Source: Candidatus Binatia bacterium
GTDB taxonomy: Bacteria; Desulfobacterota; Binatia; UBA12015
Assembly: GCA_029243485.1 (NCBI GenBank)
Contig: JAQWRY010000032.1
Location: 1-64,000, forward strand
Reading direction: 5' to 3'
Length of the DNA stretch: 64,000 bases
Below the pieces are notes generated by a model. That model saw nothing but the letters and a program-made list of their open reading frames with translations. It searched no databases and was not told where the DNA came from. This document shows positions 34,615-42,091 of the stretch, one piece after another; positions within the stretch are counted from its first letter, which is position 1; each line of letters opens with the position of its first letter. Position numbers and translations under genes: made by a program.

Positions 34615-34621
34615 TAGTTCG

Positions 34622-35281
34622 ATGGCGCAAACGGGTATGTTCGGGCCGATGCCCGGAGCCGACGTCACGCCGCGCCCCCTACGCAGCGACGCGCAGGCGA
34701 GCCGCGCGACACTCCTCGCCGCCGCCCGGCAGCTCATCGCCGAGCGCGGGATGGAGGGCTTGACCGTCGTTGCGGTCGCGCAGCGAGCCGAACTCAATCG
34801 CAGTACGGCTTACCAGCACTTTCCCAAGCGCGCAGACCTGGTCCAGGCCGTCGCCGGGGAGTTCGCGCGGGAGGTGCGAAACATTTTCGCCGAGCCGCGG
34901 CCGTTCGGTGAGCAGATTGACTACTTCGTCGAGTACTTCTTCGAACATCCCGACATCGCCCGCATCTGGATGTTCCAGATGCTCTCGGGGCATGCGGATT
35001 CTTCTCCAGGCTGGGGCGACTACTTGGGCGCGGTCGAACGGCTCGCGCAGAGTCCCCGAACGCAGGACGGGATCGATGCCGAGATGTTCGGTGTGATCGG
35101 CATTGCGGCGCCGCTGGTCTGGTCCCTCATGGCGCGCCAACGGACCCGGTCGGAGGAAGAGGCCAAGGTCGAGACGGCACGGTTCGCGCGTGAGTTGAAG
35201 CGGCTCTTCCTGTTCGGTGCGTTGCGGCCTGATGGCTGGCCCGAGTTGGTGGAGGAGTTCGAGCGAGACGGAGGGGCGTGA
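34622..35281 (+). CDS. TetR/AcrR-family transcriptional regulator
   Basis: 219 residues. After a short basic leader the HTH spans about residues 26-72: RATLLAAARQLIAERGMEGL, TVVAVAQRAELNRSTAYQHF. The C-terminal ligand domain is all-helical (FGEQIDYFVEYFFEHPDIAR, WMFQMLSGH). It is divergent from the zinc alcohol dehydrogenase and probably represses it; the ligand is likely an alcohol, aldehyde or acyl-CoA in that pathway. Confidence 0.9.
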   Translation: MAQTGMFGPMPGADVTPRPLRSDAQASRATLLAAARQLIAERGMEGLTVVAVAQRAELNRSTAYQHFPKRADLVQAVAGEFAREVRNIFAEPRPFGEQIDYFVEYFFEHPDIARIWMFQMLSGHADSSPGWGDYLGAVERLAQSPRTQDGIDAEMFGVIGIAAPLVWSLMARQRTRSEEEAKVETARFARELKRLFLFGALRPDGWPELVEEFERDGGA

Positions 35282-35331
35282 CCAACCGGGGGGATTGCGA
35301 GCTCTCGATCCTCGACTGAGCGAAGCTTCGA

Positions 35332-35356
35332 GTGGGCTGCGCTTGCGCGCGCCCAC
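35332..35356 (+). terminator. GC-rich hairpin between tetR and the SDR gene
   Basis: GTGGGC at 35332-35337 pairs with GCCCAC at 35351-35356, and inside it GCGC pairs with GCGC across TT. No T-tract follows, so it is not a classic intrinsic terminator. A second small palindrome (CGAAGCTTCG) lies just upstream. It could be a weak terminator or a leader structure for the SDR gene, whose ATG is 40 bp on. Confidence 0.35.
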
Positions 35357-35395
35357 CCCCAACTGTTGGAGACCCTTAAGGGAGGACTAAATCCA

Positions 35396-36358
35396 ATGAA
35401 GGACTTTCGCCACAGGCTCGCGGTCGTCACGGGTGCCGGAACCGGGATGGGCCGGGAACTCGCCGTTCAACTCGCCGCGGCAGGCGCCCACGTCGCGATC
35501 TGCGACGTCATCGCCGAGAACATGGCCGAGGCGGCGGAATCGTGCCGCGCGGTCGCGCCGGACGGTGTGCGCATCTCGACGCATGAGTGCGACGTCTCCG
35601 ATGAGTCGCAGGTGCTCGCGTTTCGCGACGGCGTCCTCGCCGCTCACGGAACTGACCACATTCACCTGCTCTTCAACAATGCCGGGATCGCAGGCGGCGG
35701 TGGCTTCGTCGACGGAGACCGCGCCGAGTGGGAAAAGACGTTCTCGGTTTGTTGGTCGGGCGTCTACTACTGTGCGCGTGCGTTCCTTCCTCTGCTTGTC
35801 GCCGCGCCGGAAGGCGTCATCTGCAACACGAGCAGCGTAAATGGCTTCTGGGCGAGCATGGGCCCCGCGACCCCGCACACGGCTTACAGCGCGGCAAAGT
35901 TTGCGGTGAAGGGCTTCACAGAAGCGCTGAAGACCGATTGTGAGATCAATGCGCCGCACGTGAAAGTTGCCCTCGTGATGCCGGGCCACGTCGGCACGTC
36001 GATCGCCCACAACTCGCGCAGCATCCTCGGCAAGCCGCCGCCGTCGGAGATGGGCGCAGAAGATCTCGCGCCGGTTCGCGATCAGATGAAGCGCATGGGC
36101 ATGCCGGCCGACGGCGTTACGGACGACCAGATTCGGCAGGCGATTCATCAGCGGATGGAAGGATTCCGGGACAACGCACCCATGACCGCCGCCCAGGCGG
36201 CGAACGTGATCCTCGATGGGGTTCGCGAGGAGAAATGGCGCATCCTGGTCGGCAAGGATGCCGAGCTTCTCGACAAGATGGTGCGTGAGGAGCCCGAGTC
36301 GGCCTACGATGCGTCCTTCATGCAGCGCTTCACGCAGGGCGGAAACTTCAACTTCTGA
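35396..36358 (+). CDS. Short-chain dehydrogenase/reductase
   Basis: 320 residues. VVTGAGTGMGRELAVQL is the cofactor loop, LLFNNAGIAGG the NNAG motif, and YSAAKFAVKGF the catalytic Tyr-Lys pair, with Ser in NTSSVNGF. The Asp at the end of strand 2 (AICDV) suggests NAD(H). The ATG at 35396 has a GGGAGGA ribosome-binding site. A long C-terminal extension (about 50 residues with REEKWRILVGKDAELLDKMV) is typical of SDRs annotated with lipid or steroid substrates. It probably begins an operon with the GMC oxidoreductase. Confidence 0.92.
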   Translation: MKDFRHRLAVVTGAGTGMGRELAVQLAAAGAHVAICDVIAENMAEAAESCRAVAPDGVRISTHECDVSDESQVLAFRDGVLAAHGTDHIHLLFNNAGIAGGGGFVDGDRAEWEKTFSVCWSGVYYCARAFLPLLVAAPEGVICNTSSVNGFWASMGPATPHTAYSAAKFAVKGFTEALKTDCEINAPHVKVALVMPGHVGTSIAHNSRSILGKPPPSEMGAEDLAPVRDQMKRMGMPADGVTDDQIRQAIHQRMEGFRDNAPMTAAQAANVILDGVREEKWRILVGKDAELLDKMVREEPESAYDASFMQRFTQGGNFNF

Positions 36359-36400
36359 CCGGGACTTGTCGGTCGGCGTGCTCGCTGCAAGAGTGCGCTC

Positions 36401-38005
36401 GTGGCTGAAGAAACCGTCGACGTTCTGATCATCGGGGCCGGCGCCTCAGGCGCGGCGCTCGCCTGGAGTCTTGCCGACACGCGGATGCGCATCGTCTGCC
36501 TGGAGCAGGGCGGGTGGATGAACCCGGCCACCTACCCGACGACCGGCATGGACTGGGAGGCGCGGGCCCTGGGCGACTTCAGTGTGAGTCCGAATGACCG
36601 CGGCCGCCCCGAGGACTATCCCGTCAACGACAGCGAATCGCCGATCAAGGCGTCGATGTTCAACGCAGTCGGCGGCAGCACGATCCTCTACGCGGGCCAC
36701 TTCCCGCGGCTCCACCCCTCGGACTTCCGCACACGCACGCTCGACGGCGTCGGTGAGGATTGGCCGATCGACTACAAGACGCTCGAACCCTACTACGCCG
36801 AGAACGATCGGATGATGGGCGTGGCCGGTCTCGCCGGCGATCCGGCGTATCCGCCAAAGGGGATGCCGCTCCCCCCGGTGCCCCTCGGCAAACTCGGCGA
36901 GAGACTCGCGGGCGGTTTCAATCAGCTGGGTTGGCACTGGTGGCCTTCGGACAGTGCGATCGCGACGGAACCATACCGCGGTCGTGATCGTTGCGTGAAT
37001 CTCGGGCCCTGCATCAGCGGTTGCTCTCAAGGTGCCAAGGCGAGCACCGACATCACGTACTGGCCCGAAGCGGTGCGGCAGGGCGTCGAGGTCCGGACGA
37101 ACTGTCGCGTGCGCGAGATCCTCCTTCGCGAGGACGGCATGGCCGACGGTGTCCTTTACTACGACGAAGCCGGGAATGAGTGCCGGCAGCGGGCCGAGAT
37201 CGTGATCGTCGCCTGTAACGGCATCGGGACGCCGCGGTTGCTGCTCAACTCGAAGTCGTTGGCGTTCCCTGATGGCATTGCGAATCGCAGTGGACTCGTG
37301 GGGAAGAATCTCATGTTCCATCCCTACGGCATGGTCGTCGGATTCTTCGACGAGCCGTTGGAGGGCTACAAGGGCCCGACCGGCTGCAGCATCATGAGTC
37401 AGGAATTTTACGAGACCGATCTCGAGCGTGGTTTCACGCGGGGCTACTCGTTTGAGGCGGTGCGTGGGATGGGGCCGGTTTCGGCTGCGTTGTCGGGGAT
37501 GGGTACCGGGCGTGTTCCATGGGGGGATGGGCATCACGACGGTTTCGCGAACGTTTACGATCGCACCGCGAGCTTACTGGCCATCTGCGAAGATCTCGCG
37601 GAGGAACGGAACTGTGTCACGCTCGACTCCGAGCTGACGGACCTTGACGGCATCCCCGCGCCGAAGATCAACTACCGCCTGAGTGACAACAGCGAGAAGA
37701 TGCTCGCGCACGGTGTCGCTCGCGCGCAGGAGGTCCTCGCGGCGGCCGGGGCGCGCGATACCCAGGTGAACTCGCCCCTGAGCGTCGCCGGCTGGCATCT
37801 CATGGGGACCGCTCGGATGGGCAGGGATCCGGCGACATCGGTGGTGAACGAGTGGGGCCGCAGCCATGATGTGCGCAACCTCTTCATCATTGACGGCAGC
37901 ATTTTCGTGACGTCGGGAGGGGTGAACCCCACGAGCACGATCCAGGCACTGGCGCTGTACGTGGCCGACCGGATGAAGAAGAACCTGGCCAATCTGTTCG
38001 ACTGA
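36401..38005 (+). CDS. GMC-family FAD oxidoreductase
   Basis: 534 residues. The N-terminal FAD loop is DVLIIGAGASGAALAWSL; FNAVGGSTILYAGHFPR is the GMC signature near residue 85; RCVNLGPCISGCSQGAK adds a Cys-rich loop found in the alcohol/gluconate-type branch; the C-terminus has GWHLMGTARMG and DGSIFVTSGGVNPTSTIQAL with the catalytic His/Asn region. GTG start. The next gene encodes a small-subunit-like protein, so a heteromeric membrane-associated dehydrogenase is likely. Confidence 0.93.
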   Translation: MAEETVDVLIIGAGASGAALAWSLADTRMRIVCLEQGGWMNPATYPTTGMDWEARALGDFSVSPNDRGRPEDYPVNDSESPIKASMFNAVGGSTILYAGHFPRLHPSDFRTRTLDGVGEDWPIDYKTLEPYYAENDRMMGVAGLAGDPAYPPKGMPLPPVPLGKLGERLAGGFNQLGWHWWPSDSAIATEPYRGRDRCVNLGPCISGCSQGAKASTDITYWPEAVRQGVEVRTNCRVREILLREDGMADGVLYYDEAGNECRQRAEIVIVACNGIGTPRLLLNSKSLAFPDGIANRSGLVGKNLMFHPYGMVVGFFDEPLEGYKGPTGCSIMSQEFYETDLERGFTRGYSFEAVRGMGPVSAALSGMGTGRVPWGDGHHDGFANVYDRTASLLAICEDLAEERNCVTLDSELTDLDGIPAPKINYRLSDNSEKMLAHGVARAQEVLAAAGARDTQVNSPLSVAGWHLMGTARMGRDPATSVVNEWGRSHDVRNLFIIDGSIFVTSGGVNPTSTIQALALYVADRMKKNLANLFD

Positions 38006-38063
38006 GGCCTCGCGGCCCCGCCAGCCGTTGAGCGTCGCAGCGGATTCCTCATAGAGTAGTTCC

Positions 38064-38519
38064 GTGAACCTGTCCGACGACGAACGGCGCGGTCTCACGG
38101 GGCTCCTGAACGAGGTCATCCCGCCGAACCCGGACCGCGGGATGCCCGGCGCCGGAGACCTCGGCCTCGCAGGGATCGTCGCGGTCGCGCTCGCGAAGCA
38201 CCCGGTGGTTCTCGACGCGCTCAAGGCCGGTCTTGCCACGCTCGACCGCGTCGCGCGTGGCGAATGCGGAGACGCCTTCAGCGCACTCGCGCCCGGCGAC
38301 CGGAAGAGGATTCTCGGGCAAGTCGAGGACGCCGGCTCAGTGCTGGTGCCGATGCTCGCGTTCCCGACGTACGTCGCCTACTACGAGCACCCCGAGGTTC
38401 TCGTCGCGCTCGGGCGCGAGGCCCGTCCGCCGCATCCGAAGGGATATGAACTCGAGCCTTTCGATCCGCGGCTGCTCGAGAGCGTGCGAAGTCGCGGGCG
38501 GCTCTACCGGGAGTGCTGA
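38064..38519 (+). CDS. Gluconate-2-dehydrogenase subunit-3-like protein
   Basis: 151 residues, helical: LLNEVIPPNPDRGMPGAGDL at the N-terminus (the conserved 'iIP....PGA' pattern), then LATLDRVARGECGDAFSALA and a C-terminal aromatic block (FPTYVAYYEHPEVL, PPHPKGYELEPFD). Subunit 3 usually escorts the GMC catalytic subunit to the periplasm with a Tat signal; no Tat signal is visible here, so a cytoplasmic complex is possible. GTG start 58 bp after the GMC gene. Confidence 0.85.
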   Translation: MNLSDDERRGLTGLLNEVIPPNPDRGMPGAGDLGLAGIVAVALAKHPVVLDALKAGLATLDRVARGECGDAFSALAPGDRKRILGQVEDAGSVLVPMLAFPTYVAYYEHPEVLVALGREARPPHPKGYELEPFDPRLLESVRSRGRLYREC

Positions 38520-38539
38520 ATTGAATCCCCGCGCACCAG

Positions 38540-39166
38540 GTGCGTAGGGCGAGGCTTCCTGCGGCGATCGGCGGTCTCGTCGTCGCCTTAACGTCGTACG
38601 CCTCTTCCGTTGCGGGATCCGCGCAAGACACTCTGCAGACCATTGAGGTTCAACCAGGCCAGAATGTTCGTGATCTTTCACGCCGGTATCTAGGCAGTCT
38701 GGAACTCTGGCGCGACCTGCTCGTGCGTGCGACCACGCATCGGGATGAGGCTCTGCGTGATGGTCAGGCCGGTCGGCGGAAGGATGCGCGCGACCGTGCG
38801 AACGGGGCACTTCGTCTTCCCACCGAAGCGCGCGACCTCACGCGGTCGCGTCGCGAGGGCGAAGGCGCGAAGTTCGCCAACTACGAAGTGCAACCGGTCA
38901 AGCTGTCGTCCGGAACCGCGGAAGTGACGCTCGGGTGGAACCAGGGAATCGTGGTGTCGTCGGAGGAGGGACCGGCCGAACCGAAGGATCTCCTGCCGCC
39001 GCCGGCCCCAACCGGCTCGGTCGATGACTCCGTTCACTATCGGGAGACGGTGCTCTTGCGCTGGGCTGCCGTGGAGGGCGCGGTGGAGTACACGGTGGAG
39101 GTCGATCGCGATTCCCGTTTCGGATCGCCTGTCTTGTCCGCGCCGGGGCTTCCGACGGCCGCGTAA
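38540..39166 (+). pseudogene. LysM-FecR-type secreted protein with internal deletion
   Basis: A GTG-started frame with a signal peptide (LPAAIGGLVVALTSYASSVA) and a LysM-like module (QTIEVQPGQNVRDLSRRYLG). A full gene would then have several hundred residues of coil and a FecR domain. Here a short low-similarity stretch leads straight to the end of a FecR-like domain: GAKFANYEVQPVKLSSGTAE, VTLGWNQGIVVSS, and a fibronectin-like RWAAVEGAVEYTVEVDRDS, before breaking off. The frame is open, so a shortened product is possible, but most of the protein is lost. Confidence 0.55.
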
Positions 39167-39188
39167 GCCGCCTCGGGTCTCGGCCGTC

Positions 39189-39501
39189 GTGTGGCTGGCC
39201 GGTGTTCTGCTCCTCGGTCTCGCGCTCTCGTCGGTGTCGGGTGCGGCCCACGAAGACTTCGCGCAGGTCGTCTTGATCGATGTGCCCGCCAACACCCAGG
39301 GGCCGATACGCGTTAGGCTGTTCGACCCCGACGCCGGCGGCGAGGTGGACGTGTTCTTCGGCTCGGGTGAGTTCGATACCTCGGCCCGCTTTGTTCTGTA
39401 CGGCGGTGACGGTCTCACCGCGGGCGGTCGGGAACGAAGCGGGCGACGTCACGCGGCGCTGGGAGTTCGGAGGCGGCTCGGCGGCGTTCGTCGCCGCGTG
39501 A
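39189..39501 (+). pseudogene. Secreted-protein N-terminus, frameshifted
   Basis: From a GTG at 39189: signal-like VWLAGVLLLGLALSSVSGAA then VVLIDVPANTQGPIRVRLFD, PDAGGEVDVFFGSGEFDTSA and RFVLYGGDGLT. After a frame change it continues VGNEAGDVTRRWEFGGGSAA and ends at a TGA (39499-39501). The DVPA...FDPDAGGEVD pattern belongs to large secreted proteins of unknown role. Only the start survives, fused to the cyclase gene behind it. Confidence 0.45.
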
Positions 39502-40028
39502 CCGTCTTCTTCTCCGACATTCGTGGTTTCACGCCGTTCTCCGAAGAGCGAGAGCCTGAGGTCGTCGTGGAGATGCTCAACGTGTTCCTTCGCGAGCAGG
39601 CCACGTTCGGGAAGGAGTTCCGGGGGGACATCGACAAGTACGTCGGTGACGAGTTGGTGGCGGTGTTTCGCGGGGACGACATGGTCGTAAATGTCGTCCG
39701 CTGTGCGATCAAGATTCAAGCGGAGATGGAACGGCTTCGGTCGGAGCACCCGAAGTGGGACGTCGCGGTCGGCATCGGTGTGAATACGGGCGAGGTCGTG
39801 ATGGGGGCGAGGTGCAGCGAAGAGCGGATCGACTACACGATCCTCGGCGACACGGTGAACGTCGGGGCGCGGCTCTGCTCCGTGGTGGGACGGGGGCAGA
39901 CGCTTCTGTCGGCGACGTCGTACAAAGCCGTCGCCGGACTCGATGGCGTGTCCGCGGTGCGACTGGAGCCCCTCGAGATGAAGGGCAAGGTGCGCCCGGT
40001 CGAAGTGTACGACGTGAGCGGCGCCTGA
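39498..40028 (+). CDS. Class III adenylate/guanylate cyclase catalytic domain, stand-alone or truncated
   Basis: 176 residues from a GTG that overlaps the preceding TGA. FFSDIRGFTPFSEE and DKYVGDELVAVF provide the two metal-binding Asp; DYTILGDTVNVGARL holds the substrate-specifying and transition-state residues (Asn and Arg). The domain itself looks complete and active-site residues are intact. In related genomes such domains follow CHASE2 or FecR sensor proteins; here the sensor half is missing and only fragments of upstream genes remain. It may be a free cyclase or a remnant. Confidence 0.75.
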   Translation: MTVFFSDIRGFTPFSEEREPEVVVEMLNVFLREQATFGKEFRGDIDKYVGDELVAVFRGDDMVVNVVRCAIKIQAEMERLRSEHPKWDVAVGIGVNTGEVVMGARCSEERIDYTILGDTVNVGARLCSVVGRGQTLLSATSYKAVAGLDGVSAVRLEPLEMKGKVRPVEVYDVSGA

Positions 40029-40032
40029 GGCG

Positions 40033-40923
40033 TTACGCGGTCGCCGTTGCTTGTCCGGTCAGGTGCACGTAGAGCGCCTCGATCTCGACGAGAAGCTCGG
40101 GGCGGCAGAGCTGGGCGGGAACGAGCTCTTTGTCGACAGCGGCCGGGAAGTGCCGCTCCAGGGCATTCTGCAGGAAGGGCTTGTCTTGTGCGCGGACGTA
40201 GTAGGCGCGCACGCTTCGCGGGATGGCGCGGCCCATGGAGGAGGTCTCGAGAAGGGCGCGGAGGTTCCGGACGGTCTCGTCGAGCTGTGCTACCAGGTCT
40301 CTTTCGTGCAGGCTGGTCTCGCCGCAGACACTCGCGGTCCCACCGATGAGGAGCCAGCTCGGGCCGTTTCGCTCGAGCCGGGTCGCTCGTGCGAAGCAGG
40401 GCGGGACCGGGCCGTAACGCGCGGAATACTCGCGTGCGGGTGTCTGCCTGGGATTCTCGATTGATCGCCCCGGCTCCGTCGCTGCGAGGCAGTGGATCAC
40501 GAGACTCGAACCGGCGTGGCCGACGGCGCTGGCCGTCGCCGCCTGCCTCGCCACCTCTTCGGGGTGCTCGTACCAGTGGAGATACGCGGCATGGCGGCCT
40601 GCGTTGAACGCCATGTAGCGATGCGGCAGCGGCTCGAGTGGTTCGAGGATTCCGGGTATCAGATTCCAGAACCGGATCGGTCGGGCGGCGTCGTGTCCGC
40701 GGAGTTCCCTGTGGATCGACTCGTAGGCGGCTTGCGTCGCGCGCTGAAACTGCGCCGCGTCCAGCGATGCGGCGGCGGGGACTGCGGCCGAAGCCAGGCT
40801 GAATCCGGGGCCCTCAGACGAACGTGTCCGCACGCCTTTCTCGTCGCTGGTCCACGCATCCGGCGTGGGATCCACCAGGCCCAGTGCCCAGAAGGGCGGC
40901 GCGAGGCTGATAGATTCGCTCAT
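40033..40923 (-). CDS. FkbO/Hyg5-type chorismatase-like protein
   Basis: 296 residues. FWNLIPGILEPLEPLPHRYM, AFNAGRHAAYLHWYEHPEEV and SAVGHAGSSLVIHCLAA match the conserved core of chorismatases (FkbO, Hyg5, XanB2), which hydrolyse chorismate to dihydroxycyclohexadienoate or hydroxybenzoates. C-terminal blocks FARATRLERNGPSWLLIGGT and RAYYVRAQDKPFLQNALERH are also typical. The ATG at 40923 begins MSESISLAP. It stands alone with no polyketide or pigment cluster. The product (3- or 4-hydroxybenzoate) cannot be told from the sequence. Confidence 0.75.
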   Translation of the reverse strand: MSESISLAPPFWALGLVDPTPDAWTSDEKGVRTRSSEGPGFSLASAAVPAAASLDAAQFQRATQAAYESIHRELRGHDAARPIRFWNLIPGILEPLEPLPHRYMAFNAGRHAAYLHWYEHPEEVARQAATASAVGHAGSSLVIHCLAATEPGRSIENPRQTPAREYSARYGPVPPCFARATRLERNGPSWLLIGGTASVCGETSLHERDLVAQLDETVRNLRALLETSSMGRAIPRSVRAYYVRAQDKPFLQNALERHFPAAVDKELVPAQLCRPELLVEIEALYVHLTGQATATA

Positions 40924-41002
40924 CGGCCGCATTCTACCAGCGGAGGAGGGAAACGGGGAGCAGTCGACGTGCCCGGCCGGTTCTGCAACATTCGGCGCGT
41001 CG

Positions 41003-41986
41003 ATGAAGTTTCTCTTCGGTATTCTTCTCTCTCCGGTCGTTCTCGGCTGTGCGGCCTGGGCGGTCGCGGCGCTCTGGATCGACGGCCCCGAATCGCACGC
41101 TCTCGCCGGGGCCCTCGGCGTGGCGTTCTCGACCGCAGCGCTCGCGGTGTTTCTGATCGTTCGGCCGATGTGGCGGGCCCTGGGCGTCTTCGGGGTGTTG
41201 TTCCTGCTCGTCGTCGGGTGGTGGTTCACCATTGCCCCGAGCAACGATCGCGTGTGGGAGCCCTCCGTCGCGCAGATGCCGCGCGCGTCCCTCGACGGCG
41301 ACCTTCTGACCTTCGAGAACGTTCGGAACTTCGATTACCGCTCCGAGACGGATTTCGACGAAGTCTGGGAGACCCGGACCTACGATCTTTCCGCGATCAG
41401 CGGGGTCGGGCTGCTCCTCTCCTACTGGTCGTCTCCCCTGATTGCGCATACGATGATGACGTGGACGTTCGAGGATGGCCCGCCACTCGCGATCTCGATC
41501 GAGACTCGGAAGGAGGAGGGAGAGGAGTACTCAGCGGTTCTGGGCTTCTTTCGCCAGTTCGAGCTTTACTACGTGGTCGCCGACGAGCGGGATGTCGTAC
41601 GCGTCCGCACGAACTACCGGGGGGAGGACGTCTACCTCTACCCGCTCGACACCACCCCGGAGACCGCGCGTCGATTGCTTCTGGACTACGTCGCGCGAAT
41701 CAACGAGTTGGCTGACCAAGCCGTTTGGTACAACGCCGCCACACACAACTGCACGACGACCATCCGCCACCACACGGCGGCCATCGGCGCGAGCGGCCCG
41801 TGGGACTACCGCTTCCTCGTGAACGGCTACCTCGACGAACTCGCCTACGAATCCGGCGTCATCGACACGAGCCTTCCGTTCCCCGAAGTTCGCCGCCGCG
41901 CCAATATCGTCGATCGCGCCAACGCCGCCGACACCTCCCCAACCTTCTCCACCCAAATCCGCTCCCCAGGTGGGGATGCTCGTTAG
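41003..41986 (+). CDS. DUF4105-domain membrane-anchored periplasmic protein (Lnb-N-like)
   Basis: 327 residues. Three N-terminal hydrophobic segments (FLFGILLSPVVLGCAAWAVA, LAGALGVAFSTAALAVFLIV, VFGVLFLLVVGWWFTIAP) precede a soluble domain with DLSAISGVGLLLSYWSSPLI, AHTMMTWTFEDG, IETRKEEGEEYS and WYNAATHNCTTTIRHH. The last holds the conserved His/Asn/Cys of DUF4105, a papain/NlpC-like fold related to the N-terminal domain of lysophospholipid acyltransferase Lnb. Its stop lies within a long inverted repeat. Confidence 0.85.
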   Translation: MKFLFGILLSPVVLGCAAWAVAALWIDGPESHALAGALGVAFSTAALAVFLIVRPMWRALGVFGVLFLLVVGWWFTIAPSNDRVWEPSVAQMPRASLDGDLLTFENVRNFDYRSETDFDEVWETRTYDLSAISGVGLLLSYWSSPLIAHTMMTWTFEDGPPLAISIETRKEEGEEYSAVLGFFRQFELYYVVADERDVVRVRTNYRGEDVYLYPLDTTPETARRLLLDYVARINELADQAVWYNAATHNCTTTIRHHTAAIGASGPWDYRFLVNGYLDELAYESGVIDTSLPFPEVRRRANIVDRANAADTSPTFSTQIRSPGGDAR

Positions 41987-42091
41987 TCTCGCCCGTTTCT
42001 TTAGTCGTTACTTTCTCGACGCCTCGGACTCCGTTCGAGCGGCACTTCTTCCACGATTAAACATTTCGCCGAGACTAACCAACGTCCCCAC
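41970..42091. repeat. 122-bp element with 22-bp inverted repeats between convergent genes
   Basis: A 22-bp arm at 41970-41991 and its near-exact inverted copy at 42070-42091 match at 19 of 22 positions; each arm contains GTGGGGA and GTTAGTCTCG in outer-to-inner order. Remarkably, each arm provides the TAG stop codon of the gene it ends (DUF4105 on plus, nasA on minus). The interior is noticeably AT-richer than the surroundings. It could act as a bidirectional terminator hairpin or be a MITE-like insertion that supplied both stops. Confidence 0.65.

Noticed and set aside
35319-35331. CGAAGCTTCG palindrome as an operator
   Set aside because: Short, in a region that also holds a hairpin, and without a second copy near the neighbouring genes.
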